Shown here piece by piece: positions 33,731 through 42,069 of a stretch of DNA of 64,000 bases. Within the stretch, counting starts at the first letter, position 1. Every line of letters starts with the position of its first letter. The stretch lies in NCBI RefSeq assembly GCF_030503615.1, contig NZ_CP129963.1:2108001-2172000 (forward strand), read 5' to 3'. Made by a program: the position numbers and the translations under genes. The notes under the pieces are model-generated. The model was not told where the DNA came from. It saw only the letters and a program-made list of their open reading frames with translations, and did no database searches. The stretch comes from Sphingobacterium sp. BN32 (GTDB lineage: Bacteria > Bacteroidota > Bacteroidia > Sphingobacteriales > Sphingobacteriaceae).

Positions 33731-36420
33731 TTTTTCTTCCTCGTTTTCTTTTCTTTGGCAAATAGTGTATCTCTCTTACTCATCTCATCATACAGCTTAA
33801 AGAGGTATTCCAAACGCTCCTCGTCCGAATGAAACGGTGCCAATCGGTAAATACGCTCAATGGCTAAATCTAAGGCATGATGCGCTTCCTTCAATCCAGA
33901 AGGCATGGTTTCGGGATTATACATCCAAGCCATTGTTTTCTCACTATATTTCGCACGCTGATCCAAGATGTCAAAGACGTATTGGGTGATCAGCTCTTTC
34001 TGCTTGTCGTTGATCGCCGGAAAGGGAAAGGTATTGTAGCAGACCTTTGCTGAATAGCGGTAACGTGTCTCTAACTTTCCTCCTACTGCATCCACCCAGA
34101 CCATGTGCATCTTGGAGTGTAGGACACCGAAAAGCCAAGGCTCAGCGTCGTAGACACTTTGCACAGAATTTAATGATACATACTCTTTATCAAATACACC
34201 TATCGGAATATAATCTCTCGACTCGGATGAAGTACATGGAATAACAAATTGATGATAAGTTGGCATATGCCTATACCTAAATTGGTGGGATTTTTTAACT
34301 AAAGTTCTTGCAACTTCTCCTCCATTAGTTCTAAAGTCTCTCACCAAATTAATTCTTTTACAAATTTCATCAAAGGATAATGCTTCATCTAAATCTTTGT
34401 CTTCAATCCAAAAACAATATCTATTTTGACCTTTAATGAATTCCTCCCCTCCAACAACTTTTTTAATAAATTTTTCAATACCTTGTTGAGATTGTATTAT
34501 GCTTTTTTTCTCTTCTTCTGAGAACCTTAAAAAACCACCCTCTAATGGCATATTTCCATAAATCATCAATGGCAATTCAAAAATGGGCTTAGTACTTCCT
34601 GTTATAAAAATATCAGGTGCGTCCAATAGATAAGCATTAATATTTTTAACTTCTTTAGAAACTGTATCGGTAAATAATATTTTAAAATTAGGAGATTTAT
34701 TACGTAAACCCACAATAATCACCATAACTCCCGCATTTCCTTTAGCATTGTTTACCCATTTAAAAGATTGATAAGCGAAACCGACTTCAATCTTTGCATT
34801 TAAAAATCTTTTCCATATAAGGGCTACTTGTTCACCTTGACAAATTGAATTAGTTGAAACAAAAGCCAGTTGAGCATTGATACCCTCAATGTATTTCGCG
34901 CCTTTATAAAACCAAATAGACACGTAATCCATACTTTTATAATCTTTACGGAATACAAATTTCATATCGGATTTTTGTTCGGTATCTTGGTTCCGACTCC
35001 CCAAGTATGGTGGATTACCAATAATATAGATTTCGTCATTATCGCTTCTAGGGCAAACTTCTTCCCAATTCATCCTTGCGGCATTTCCCTGCACTATATT
35101 TCCAGCTTCTTTGAGTGGTAGTATCGGCTTGGACTGCCCGTAATCTAATAGTTCCGTCTCGAATACTTGATTCATTTGGTGTTCGGCCAGCCATAGCGAT
35201 AGTATCGCCATTTCATGCGCAAAGTCCTTGATCTCTATTCCATAAAATTGCGTAAGGAGTATCGACGTGAAATATATTTTCCGTTGAGATTTATCTAGGT
35301 CGATTAATTGCTTAATGATCTGGATTTCCAGATTACGTAATTCTTTATAAGTAATGATTAGAAAATTACCGCTTCCGCAAGCCGGGTCAAAAAACTTGAT
35401 TTTGGCTAACCGGATGAGTAATCTCTCCAACGCACGCGGGTTTTCTTTGTGTTTTTCAAAATCTTCATACAACTCATCCAAAAACAATGGCTTGATCAGT
35501 TTAAGAATATTTTGCAAAGACGTGTAGTGCATCCCAAGATTTGTACGTTCGGAAGGATCGGCAACAGCTTGTATCATCGACCCAAAAATATCTGGGTTGA
35601 TCTCTGACCAGTCCAACTCGCCCGAATCCAACAGGATCTGTCGCGATTTTTGGGAGAATTTAGGACAGATAATCTCGTCACGGAACAGCCCCCCGTTTAC
35701 ATACGGAAACCGTTCCAAATAGCCGGACCCCCCCCCATCACCTGTTTCAGTATTTAGTTTTTTGAATAATATGGACAGGAACTCAGCCACATCCGATCCA
35801 TCGGAATTGGTATTATTTGCTAAAGCTTCGGTGAAAATGCTTTTGGTAGAAAAGATACCTGTATCTTCCGCAAAATAACAGAACAACAGCCTGGATAAAA
35901 ATAAATTGAGTTGGTGACTTCCTTGTGCTACCCAATCTGGATTGTCAATAACCAATAAATCATAGAGCTCGGCGAGCTTATACGCTGCATCCCTATCCGC
36001 TTTATCATCGGTACTAACTCGATATATTTCGGCACCAGATAGTGGAAGAAAAAAATCAATCTGATCAGCCAATTCGACTATCGGAAATTCTTTATTTGTT
36101 TTTAGCTTAGTATCTGTAGCAAGTACCTGCTCAAAATCGGTTACTATGATAAAGCGAGGCTTCTGTTTCAAGATTTTATCATCCTTACTTAACTCATCAA
36201 TCGTATGAATAAGTTTCTCAGATTCCTCTGCCTTGAAAAATATTTTTCCCTTGTAGAATAATTCCCCCTCTACTTTAGAAAGGTTATAGTCGCCTTTTCG
36301 TAAGCGAGCAATGGTTGTTTTGGATAATCCAAAGCAAGACAAGAAGTCGTATATGAAGCTATTATGATCGATAAGCTGCGTAAGTTCAGCTAACTTATCT
36401 CTAATTTCCGATTTTTTCAT
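33727..36420 (-). CDS. MmeI-like N6-adenine DNA methyltransferase, G9 tract inside
   Basis: An 897-residue class I SAM-dependent DNA methyltransferase. Motif I is FFDPACGSGNFL (DPACGSG near 345), motif IV is NPPY (near 469), and a target-recognition-like region and helical tail make up the C-terminal 400 residues. The size and order match the MmeI/YeeA-like group, whose N-terminal part sometimes carries a nuclease; no clear PD-(D/E)XK motif is seen there. It is the first gene of the four-gene operon. A run of nine Gs (sense strand; 35728-35736) encodes Gly-Gly-Gly near residues 228-231. Slippage there would truncate the protein, so phase variation is likely. The present sequence is in the ON frame. 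Confidence 0.88.
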   Translation of the reverse strand: MKKSEIRDKLAELTQLIDHNSFIYDFLSCFGLSKTTIARLRKGDYNLSKVEGELFYKGKIFFKAEESEKLIHTIDELSKDDKILKQKPRFIIVTDFEQVLATDTKLKTNKEFPIVELADQIDFFLPLSGAEIYRVSTDDKADRDAAYKLAELYDLLVIDNPDWVAQGSHQLNLFLSRLLFCYFAEDTGIFSTKSIFTEALANNTNSDGSDVAEFLSILFKKLNTETGDGGGSGYLERFPYVNGGLFRDEIICPKFSQKSRQILLDSGELDWSEINPDIFGSMIQAVADPSERTNLGMHYTSLQNILKLIKPLFLDELYEDFEKHKENPRALERLLIRLAKIKFFDPACGSGNFLIITYKELRNLEIQIIKQLIDLDKSQRKIYFTSILLTQFYGIEIKDFAHEMAILSLWLAEHQMNQVFETELLDYGQSKPILPLKEAGNIVQGNAARMNWEEVCPRSDNDEIYIIGNPPYLGSRNQDTEQKSDMKFVFRKDYKSMDYVSIWFYKGAKYIEGINAQLAFVSTNSICQGEQVALIWKRFLNAKIEVGFAYQSFKWVNNAKGNAGVMVIIVGLRNKSPNFKILFTDTVSKEVKNINAYLLDAPDIFITGSTKPIFELPLMIYGNMPLEGGFLRFSEEEKKSIIQSQQGIEKFIKKVVGGEEFIKGQNRYCFWIEDKDLDEALSFDEICKRINLVRDFRTNGGEVARTLVKKSHQFRYRHMPTYHQFVIPCTSSESRDYIPIGVFDKEYVSLNSVQSVYDAEPWLFGVLHSKMHMVWVDAVGGKLETRYRYSAKVCYNTFPFPAINDKQKELITQYVFDILDQRAKYSEKTMAWMYNPETMPSGLKEAHHALDLAIERIYRLAPFHSDEERLEYLFKLYDEMSKRDTLFAKEKKTRKKK
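35728..35736 (-). repeat. Homopolymer G9 tract in the methyltransferase gene
   Basis: Nine Cs on the plus strand, nine Gs in the sense strand, inside the reading frame near codon 230. It is the longest G/C homopolymer I noticed in this AT-rich island, and such tracts are a recognised source of slipped-strand phase variation. Confidence 0.85.
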
Positions 36421-36463
36421 GCATTAAAACCATAAAAAGGTGGATAAAGATACTAAAATCAAT

Positions 36464-37141
36464 TTAGTGAGACAGGCTGTTTAGCGTATTGATTTCCTCC
36501 TGTTTCAGCTGAATCTGAAATTTCAGTTTCTGTTCCTCTTCTCTCTTAATTACTAGGTTCTGGAATTTATCCGGGTTAACGGAAAAAACGGAATCGATAT
36601 GAGCCGTTATATTAGGTAAGTCAAGTTCCATCATTCTGTAGCGCAATTCGTATGATTTTCTGTCACTGAGCTGTTTATCCTTTTCGTGTAGCATTCCGAT
36701 CCCCAATGATATCATCACCGAAAAAAATATCATGATTATGATAATGGGTGTTGATTTCAGGTCGATGCCGTAACGATGTCTTACATTGATCCTTTCGGGA
36801 ACCTCGGCCAGTTTGGCAACAATCTCTTTCTCCTTGTCGATCAAAATGTTGAGTTCTCGTTCCGTGGCATCGACAATTTGGACAGCTAAATTCTGTAAAG
36901 AATCATAATCACCCACAATTTTGGTAAGGAGGTCGTTTTCCTTCCTGATAAAGGTTTTGATCTGATGCAATAGTTCTTGATCCTTGGAGCGCATTTGCTG
37001 AAATTCCTTCAAGTTCTTTTCGTTTTCAGAGAGCAGGGATATCATGGTCGGCATGATCCGTACAATATCTTGTGTGATCAGATCTGCATTTTCCTCCAAA
37101 TTTTTTACCTGTTGCTGTAAATTCTCTAATTGTGTATGCAT
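36464..37141 (-). CDS. Coiled-coil single-pass membrane protein of the mob operon
   Basis: A 225-residue protein. Residues about 1-110 form a coiled coil (LENLQQQVKNLEENADLI, later Lys/Glu-rich heptads). A single membrane helix lies at about 131-152 (TPIIIIMIFFSVMISLGIGM), followed by another coil. No enzyme motif is seen. It lies 4 bp downstream of the relaxase gene, the usual place for the third protein of Bacteroidota mob operons. It probably helps present the relaxosome at the membrane, but that is an inference from position. Confidence 0.7.
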   Translation of the reverse strand: MHTQLENLQQQVKNLEENADLITQDIVRIMPTMISLLSENEKNLKEFQQMRSKDQELLHQIKTFIRKENDLLTKIVGDYDSLQNLAVQIVDATERELNILIDKEKEIVAKLAEVPERINVRHRYGIDLKSTPIIIIMIFFSVMISLGIGMLHEKDKQLSDRKSYELRYRMMELDLPNITAHIDSVFSVNPDKFQNLVIKREEEQKLKFQIQLKQEEINTLNSLSH

Positions 37142-37145
37142 GATA

Positions 37146-38057
37146 TTAACGTTTTAATCCGTAGTTCTTTTTCTTTTTTCTTTTTTTGTTAAGGGGTTCG
37201 TTTTTAGCAGACGTGCTTTCAGGGATCGAAAATAGGGCCGAAGCTAAGTAACCGATGGTTTCCCCGATATTGGAATCCATAGACCGATCTGTCGAGACAT
37301 TGCTTTCTATCCGATGGGTTTGTCCCATAGCGTTATCGATCCCGTTTAACGCTCTGTCGATCTGTCCATAGCTCAATGAGCGGTCAATGGCCGATCCCCG
37401 AAATGTCTGTCCGTTTTTACTGAACGAAATACCTTGAACCTCATCCGAACGAGATCTATATTTAAACTGCATTTCCACACCCCTGTAGCGGATATAGTTC
37501 TGTAGTTCTGTCCAATTTCTACTAATACGGATTCCCGCCTTCAAGGTATCGTATATCTGATACCTTGTCCGATCGTTTCCCTTTAACCTTCCCCTGTTGA
37601 CGTTCTGCTTCCCGTCGGACTGCTTAAAACCATATAGGGCATTGAGTTCCTTGCAGGCTGTAAAACTCTTATACCGCTGATTGCTGTTGGATATGGTCTT
37701 GCCATGATTGTCCACCCTGTTATAGATAATGTGGATATGATCATGTTCGCGGTCGTGATGCCTGACCATCAGACACTGTGTATCCCTGATGCCCATTTTG
37801 GCGAGGTAGCGTTTAGCCGATGACACCATGATATCGTTGTCCAGCATATTCTTATCTGCCGTATTCCACGATAGGATAATATGCCCGACAGCCTTTCCCA
37901 ATCTGGGTTTCAGCATCCGCTGAAAATTGAAATCCTGTGCAATGGTCGTTGTCGAATCTGTCCGCAATCCATTAGCATGGATAATCTCACTATCTTCCTT
38001 TAGTACGTATCCAACGCAACCGCCGAATGACCGCCCCTCAATGATCTTCGCTATCAT
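37146..38057 (-). CDS. Relaxase/mobilization nuclease (MobB, MOBP-like)
   Basis: Nicks oriT and pilots single-stranded DNA during conjugative transfer. From the ATG at 38057 the protein is 303 residues, beginning MIAKIIEGRSFGGCVGYVL as in Bacteroidota relaxases; the longer frame to 38126 adds 23 residues that only overlap mobA. The metal-binding His cluster MVRHHDREHDHIHIIYNRV lies near residues 97-115, and a YRSRSDEVQG segment follows later. The start overlaps the end of mobA by 20 bp. Element B is therefore mobilizable but lacks its own transfer channel and would need a helper element. Confidence 0.92.
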   Translation of the reverse strand: MIAKIIEGRSFGGCVGYVLKEDSEIIHANGLRTDSTTTIAQDFNFQRMLKPRLGKAVGHIILSWNTADKNMLDNDIMVSSAKRYLAKMGIRDTQCLMVRHHDREHDHIHIIYNRVDNHGKTISNSNQRYKSFTACKELNALYGFKQSDGKQNVNRGRLKGNDRTRYQIYDTLKAGIRISRNWTELQNYIRYRGVEMQFKYRSRSDEVQGISFSKNGQTFRGSAIDRSLSYGQIDRALNGIDNAMGQTHRIESNVSTDRSMDSNIGETIGYLASALFSIPESTSAKNEPLNKKRKKKKNYGLKR

Positions 38058-38400
38058 GGTGCAGTAGTATATCGATACATTGGTTGATATGGCCGATCGT
38101 ATTTCGGCATTCCTGCGCCACTTCAAACAGCCCTGTCTGGTGGGCTTTTTTCGTCAGTTGGTTAAGGTTGTTCGAAGCACCTGTGATTGCCCTGAACGCT
38201 TTCAACTGTTCTTCGGTAAACCTCGGTACGATCTTTCGCATAATGGCGCTTTTGCGTACCCATTCCGATTTGCTCATACCTGCCGTTTGTGCGTTCTGCA
38301 GAACCCTTTTATGCTCCGCTTCATCGAAACGGACATTGATCCTGAACTTCTTTTTATTTTCCAGTGCGGGTCTTCCGCCCTTGTTCTTGGTATCTTTCAT
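38038..38400 (-). CDS. Mobilization accessory protein (MobA/MobC-like, relaxosome)
   Basis: A 120-residue protein from the ATG at 38400, which gives the typical basic start MKDTKNKGGRPALENKKK. In-frame starts at 38427 and 38463 would run through the putative oriT. Residues about 20-60 (INVRFDEAEHKRVLQNA, then GMSKSEWVRKSAI) form a ribbon-helix-helix DNA-binding region, followed by the MobC-like helical part (FRAITGASNNLNQLTKKAHQ). Such proteins bind oriT and help the relaxase open it. The gene overlaps the relaxase gene by 20 bp. Confidence 0.88.
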   Translation of the reverse strand: MKDTKNKGGRPALENKKKFRINVRFDEAEHKRVLQNAQTAGMSKSEWVRKSAIMRKIVPRFTEEQLKAFRAITGASNNLNQLTKKAHQTGLFEVAQECRNTIGHINQCIDILLHHDSEDH

Positions 38401-38428
38401 TTTGTTGTTACTTTTAGCTGTGACCATC

Positions 38429-38473
38429 GGGAGCCTATAGGTTTTGGGGTCACCAAAACACAACCTTGCTCCC
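38429..38473. other. Candidate oriT: nested inverted repeats upstream of mobA
   Basis: The outer arms GGGAGC (38429-38434) and GCTCCC (38468-38473) enclose the inner arms GTTTTGG (38441-38447) and CCAAAAC (38453-38459) with loop GGTCA. An inverted repeat just upstream of mobA is the usual layout of a MOBP-type oriT. The nick site is not determined. Confidence 0.5.
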
Positions 38474-39426
38474 TACCTATTCGATAGTTTTCTGCCAGTT
38501 GGACGATTTTCGATTTTGGTGTCGGATAGACCATGCACCAGATAATCATTCACGTCTTTTATCGTACTGTTTCTGTGCTGTAGCTCCTGTATTCCATTTT
38601 TGAGACTATGGGTTTTTCCAAAGCGGATTTCCAAGTCTCTGTATGCTTTTGTTCCCGACTCGTCCGTGTCCAGATAGCTGACGATAGTTTTGTGCCGTTC
38701 CAAAAAAGGGAATGACCTTTTCAGGTGGGCGGTAGTGTTCAGTATGCAATAATCTGTACATGGAAACGGTCGGTCTGCAATCTTCCTTAGTGTCAAAAAA
38801 GAAAGCCAGTCTATAAATCCCTCGAACAAAATAACCCCGTTGCTTCCGTTGTCTACGGTCGTAATGTCTTTTGTCATTAACGACCGTTTGTCATAGGGGT
38901 TGCGCAGTTCAAATCCTCCCGAATCATTGACAGAGCATACGGCAAAATATGTCTGCCCGTTTGCTGTCCGGTAGTAGATTTCCTTGCAAAAAGCCTTGGC
39001 AATATCGGGGTCGATCTTACGCTCATTAGACAGATAGTCGAGCAATGCTTTGTTTTTAAGCGGTTTTACGGACAGTATGGTGTAGCCTGTCTCTTTTTCT
39101 GTCTGTACGGCGTGCCAACTATTCGAGACGGTCTGCTGTTGAAAAGAAAAAAAATTTTTTCTCTCATCAGCCCACTCCAAGACTTTTGCGAGTTCGGATG
39201 TGCCTAAGAACTTCATCAGGAAATCAATATTGTTCCCTCCGATACCCTCGGAATGGGAGTACCATATATTTTGGTGTACATCCACCTTTGTCGATGCCGT
39301 CCGTTCATCTCCTCCGTTAAAGGGATTCTTGAACCATGCTTCCCTGCTGTTCATCTTTGCACAGGGAATCTGTAAATGCTGTAAAATGGATATGAGCGGT
39401 ATTCGCTTTAAGTCTTCACATGTCAT
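38473..39426 (-). CDS. Toprim-domain primase-like protein (CHC2-type N-terminus)
   Basis: A 317-residue protein typical of Bacteroidota mobilizable elements. The N-terminal 80 residues follow the DnaG CHC2-like layout (FKNPFNGGDERTASTKVDV, then NIWYSHSEGIGGNNIDFLMK), but the zinc-binding CHC2 Cys residues are largely missing. The Toprim domain (about 185-290) shows ILFEGFIDWLSFL and VSYLDTDESGTKAYRDLE, giving the Glu and DxD metal residues. It probably primes replication of the transferred single strand or of the excised circle. It is downstream of the RepA-like gene, and its end abuts the putative oriT. Confidence 0.85.
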   Translation of the reverse strand: MTCEDLKRIPLISILQHLQIPCAKMNSREAWFKNPFNGGDERTASTKVDVHQNIWYSHSEGIGGNNIDFLMKFLGTSELAKVLEWADERKNFFSFQQQTVSNSWHAVQTEKETGYTILSVKPLKNKALLDYLSNERKIDPDIAKAFCKEIYYRTANGQTYFAVCSVNDSGGFELRNPYDKRSLMTKDITTVDNGSNGVILFEGFIDWLSFLTLRKIADRPFPCTDYCILNTTAHLKRSFPFLERHKTIVSYLDTDESGTKAYRDLEIRFGKTHSLKNGIQELQHRNSTIKDVNDYLVHGLSDTKIENRPTGRKLSNR

Positions 39427-39497
39427 ATTCTTAATTTTTAAAAGGGGTTTAGTTTAGTCTATCTATATATAGGGGCAGACTAAACTAAACCTGTTTT

Positions 39498-40544
39498 TCA
39501 GTAATAGAATTCGGGGTTGAACCGATAGGTCTTATCGTTCTTGATAATCATCCTTTTGTTTTCAAGGAACGTCTTTAGCTGTTTTGCTTTGTTCGTTCCG
39601 AAATTGAAACCTTTTGCTAGATAAGCTTCCTTCAATCTTCGGACAAAGTCATCATATGTACAGGTAATTTCACTGTCTTTGAACATTTCCTGTAACACTT
39701 CTCGATGATTCTCTTTAGAAAGTTCTTGATAATCGAAGCCTTTTCTGGATACTGTGCCTGACAGATCAAAATTTTCGTCCAAAACTGGTAAACCATCATC
39801 AATAAAAAAGGTAAATGGCTCGAATTCAACATCTCTAATAAACTTTGGGGCAACAGTGCTGTAGTTTGCATCCATATCGCTTTTGGTAACCTGTAAGATA
39901 GATTCCGCCTTATTGTTCAACTCTGTTCCCAAATGCCCCCGTGTGTTGTCATCTCCTTTGTTCAGGTGTAGCACGGTGTGGATATGGATATTCAACTCTT
40001 GTGACCATTTCATCAACTTACCTGTAATCTCCGTTGCTTCTGTAGCATTATTAATATCGTAAACTAGGTCCCTGATGCCGTCAATTATGACCAGACCGAC
40101 CCTGTCTGCATATTTGAACAAAGCATATTCGATGATATTAAGACGTTCTTTCGTAGGATACTCTCTTAGAGAAATCAATTTTAAGTTCCCGTGTACTTCT
40201 GTCGGTGGATAATCAATAAGTTTATATACCCGTGAAAGAAGCCTGTGACAATGGTATTTACTCTGTTCGGTATCAAAATACAATACTAAGGGACGGTTTT
40301 CGGGAACTTTAACTTTGTACTCTAATATTTGCCTACCGCTCAATGCCGCCGCAACCAATGAAATCACATTGAATGTTTTCCGACTCTTTGCTTTCCCTGT
40401 AGATGCGCTAAAATTGCCAAGCGTTCCAATGACGGAATCCGAATTGATGATCGTTATCATGATAGGAGGTTCTTTAAATTCATCTGTTATTTTAACAGTA
40501 GATTTTTCAAGAGCTTCGACAATATTCTGATTAAATGGAATCAT
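39498..40544 (-). CDS. RepA-like AAA/RecA-fold ATPase
   Basis: A 348-residue ATPase of the RepA/AAA_25 group. The P-loop is STGKAKSRKTF (about 46-56), a variant form common in Bacteroidota plasmid and IME helicases instead of GxxxxGKT. Walker B is LVIIDGIRDLVYD, and HTVLHLNKGDDNTRGHLGTE gives the sensor region. It resembles hexameric replicative helicases and probably unwinds DNA in replication of the excised element. It overlaps the DUF3853 gene by 4 bp (ATGA). Confidence 0.83.
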   Translation of the reverse strand: MIPFNQNIVEALEKSTVKITDEFKEPPIMITIINSDSVIGTLGNFSASTGKAKSRKTFNVISLVAAALSGRQILEYKVKVPENRPLVLYFDTEQSKYHCHRLLSRVYKLIDYPPTEVHGNLKLISLREYPTKERLNIIEYALFKYADRVGLVIIDGIRDLVYDINNATEATEITGKLMKWSQELNIHIHTVLHLNKGDDNTRGHLGTELNNKAESILQVTKSDMDANYSTVAPKFIRDVEFEPFTFFIDDGLPVLDENFDLSGTVSRKGFDYQELSKENHREVLQEMFKDSEITCTYDDFVRRLKEAYLAKGFNFGTNKAKQLKTFLENKRMIIKNDKTYRFNPEFYY

Positions 40545-40852
40545 ACGAACCTCTTTTTCTTTTGATTGGTATACTCCTTAAACAATTTTAAAGCAAGCCG
40601 AGTATCAACAATAATTGTCCGTTGATCCTGTTGAATCGCACCAGTAATTACACCACTGTTTTTTATTTTCTGTGCTTTCGATTTGCTACAATTAAACAAT
40701 TGCATAATACCCGAAATACCATATACGAATTCAGGTAATGTGCTTGTTACTTCTTCTTTAGGTATTTCTGCGATTGCTTCTCGTTGAATAGCCAGTAATT
40801 CCTCGCCAGTCATCATAGCGACAGGCTTTGATAGTAATTCACGAATGTCCAT
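40541..40852 (-). CDS. DUF3853 family helix-turn-helix protein
   Basis: A 103-residue small DNA-binding protein. Residues about 40-95 (GISGIMQLFNCSKSKAQKIKNSGV, read in parts, then GAIQQDQRTIIVDTRLALKL) form a MerR/excisionase-like helix-turn-helix, and the N-terminus (LLSKPVAMMTGEELLAIQRE) is typical of DUF3853. It lies just upstream of the RepA-like gene with a 4-bp overlap. It may regulate replication or act as the excisionase; the sequence alone cannot choose. Confidence 0.82.
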   Translation of the reverse strand: MDIRELLSKPVAMMTGEELLAIQREAIAEIPKEEVTSTLPEFVYGISGIMQLFNCSKSKAQKIKNSGVITGAIQQDQRTIIVDTRLALKLFKEYTNQKKKRFV

Positions 40853-40951
40853 GTTCTTTTATTTTGAATTAAACCATTGCCGTGCGCATCGGCTTTTAAT
40901 GTTCGAACATGAGCTAAGGTAGGAGGTTAATATCGTGGTAAATATGTGGTA

Positions 40952-40981
40952 GAGTCAAATACAACGATATTTATTTGACTC
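40952..40981. repeat. 10-bp inverted repeat upstream of the rep genes
   Basis: GAGTCAAATA (40952-40961) and TATTTGACTC (40972-40981) with a 10-bp spacer, in the 225-bp gap between the DUF3853 gene and the next gene. A candidate operator or replication origin for the element. Confidence 0.4.
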
Positions 40982-41077
40982 GTTATCAGTTGGTTAAACA
41001 AGGACGGGTGATTTTCTTTGTGGTACGATTGTAAACTAAATCTTAAAAAGCATTCAAAAACTCATTTAAGCGGATTG

Positions 41078-42064
41078 TTATTTGTTTGAATTGTTGAATA
41101 AGTCTTCTAAGTGTTTATATAGCTTCTTCCATTTTCTACTACTTTGGATTTGTCGATAGTGTGCTTTATACGATGATAGTTTGATATTCTGCATATTATG
41201 GATTTTTTCTACCCATTTATTTCTGGCACTGTCATCAAGACGTTTAGAAAAGGAATCTACAAGAAAGTACAATATAAAATCTGGTGAAATTTTCAGATTG
41301 GTTTCTTTATTCAGGTTGATTACCCCGTGAAAAGTTTGAGCATCTACTTCGATAATCTTATTCTCTATTAAAGCTTCATAAACAGCACCTACCAAAGACA
41401 TTGGAAAATATTCATGATATACGTCGTGTTGGGAATTTTCCCTGTATATATCAAAGAGTGGCTTTATCCTAACCTTCAACACATTAGTCACCTTTTCAAG
41501 GATAGATTTTGTTAATTGAAAATCATTCTCAAAAAATTGATTCGATTCAAGGATTTTGGCTTCATAGTCCTTTAATTTAGACTGAAAGATTGGTTCAATC
41601 CGGTCAATTTCCAATTCGGTCTTTATCCTACGGGTATCATCACCTCCGTAGAAATAACTATCCAACGACCTTTCAAGTGCTTCTTTTTTCTTTCTAACTT
41701 CTGTAAATTTCTTTGTATATTCTTTGACTTCAAGTTCAAAAAGTTCATGTTCCCGACGAAATAATTCTGTGGATGAATTGGTCTCAATCTCAAAATTTCT
41801 AGTATTAACTAGTCCAGCTAGTCCATTATAAACGGCATCAAAATTTCTCGTTAGTCCTATGATTTTTTCACGACTAGAATTGACAAGAAGATAATTTATA
41901 ACTTCTTCGACGGATGGGGAATCCAAACGCTCTAATAAAGCTCGCTTTACTTCGGCTAACTTATTCCAGTCAAGATCCTGATTGTTTATCTGTTGGCGTA
42001 GAACCTCTTCATACCGACGTATTAATGTTAGAAAAGATATTAACTCATTTTCTTCTTTTTGCAT
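41078..42064 (-). CDS. Conserved-looking 328-aa protein beside the integrase
   Basis: No function recognised. The protein is helical and charged, with coiled-coil character at about 115-200 (HELFELEVKEYTKKFTEVRK) and a C-terminal Lys/Tyr-rich part (SSRKWKKLYKHLEDLFNN). No signal peptide or membrane helix is seen. Its ATG is 5 bp past the integrase stop, so the two are probably cotranscribed. That position suggests a role in integration, excision or copy control, by context only. Confidence 0.6.
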   Translation of the reverse strand: MQKEENELISFLTLIRRYEEVLRQQINNQDLDWNKLAEVKRALLERLDSPSVEEVINYLLVNSSREKIIGLTRNFDAVYNGLAGLVNTRNFEIETNSSTELFRREHELFELEVKEYTKKFTEVRKKKEALERSLDSYFYGGDDTRRIKTELEIDRIEPIFQSKLKDYEAKILESNQFFENDFQLTKSILEKVTNVLKVRIKPLFDIYRENSQHDVYHEYFPMSLVGAVYEALIENKIIEVDAQTFHGVINLNKETNLKISPDFILYFLVDSFSKRLDDSARNKWVEKIHNMQNIKLSSYKAHYRQIQSSRKWKKLYKHLEDLFNNSNK

Positions 42065-42069
42065 ACTCC

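Noticed and set aside
38401..38463. Longer N-terminus of the MobA/MobC-like protein
   Set aside because: It would translate the nested inverted repeats of the putative oriT, and the ATG at 38400 gives the family-typical start.
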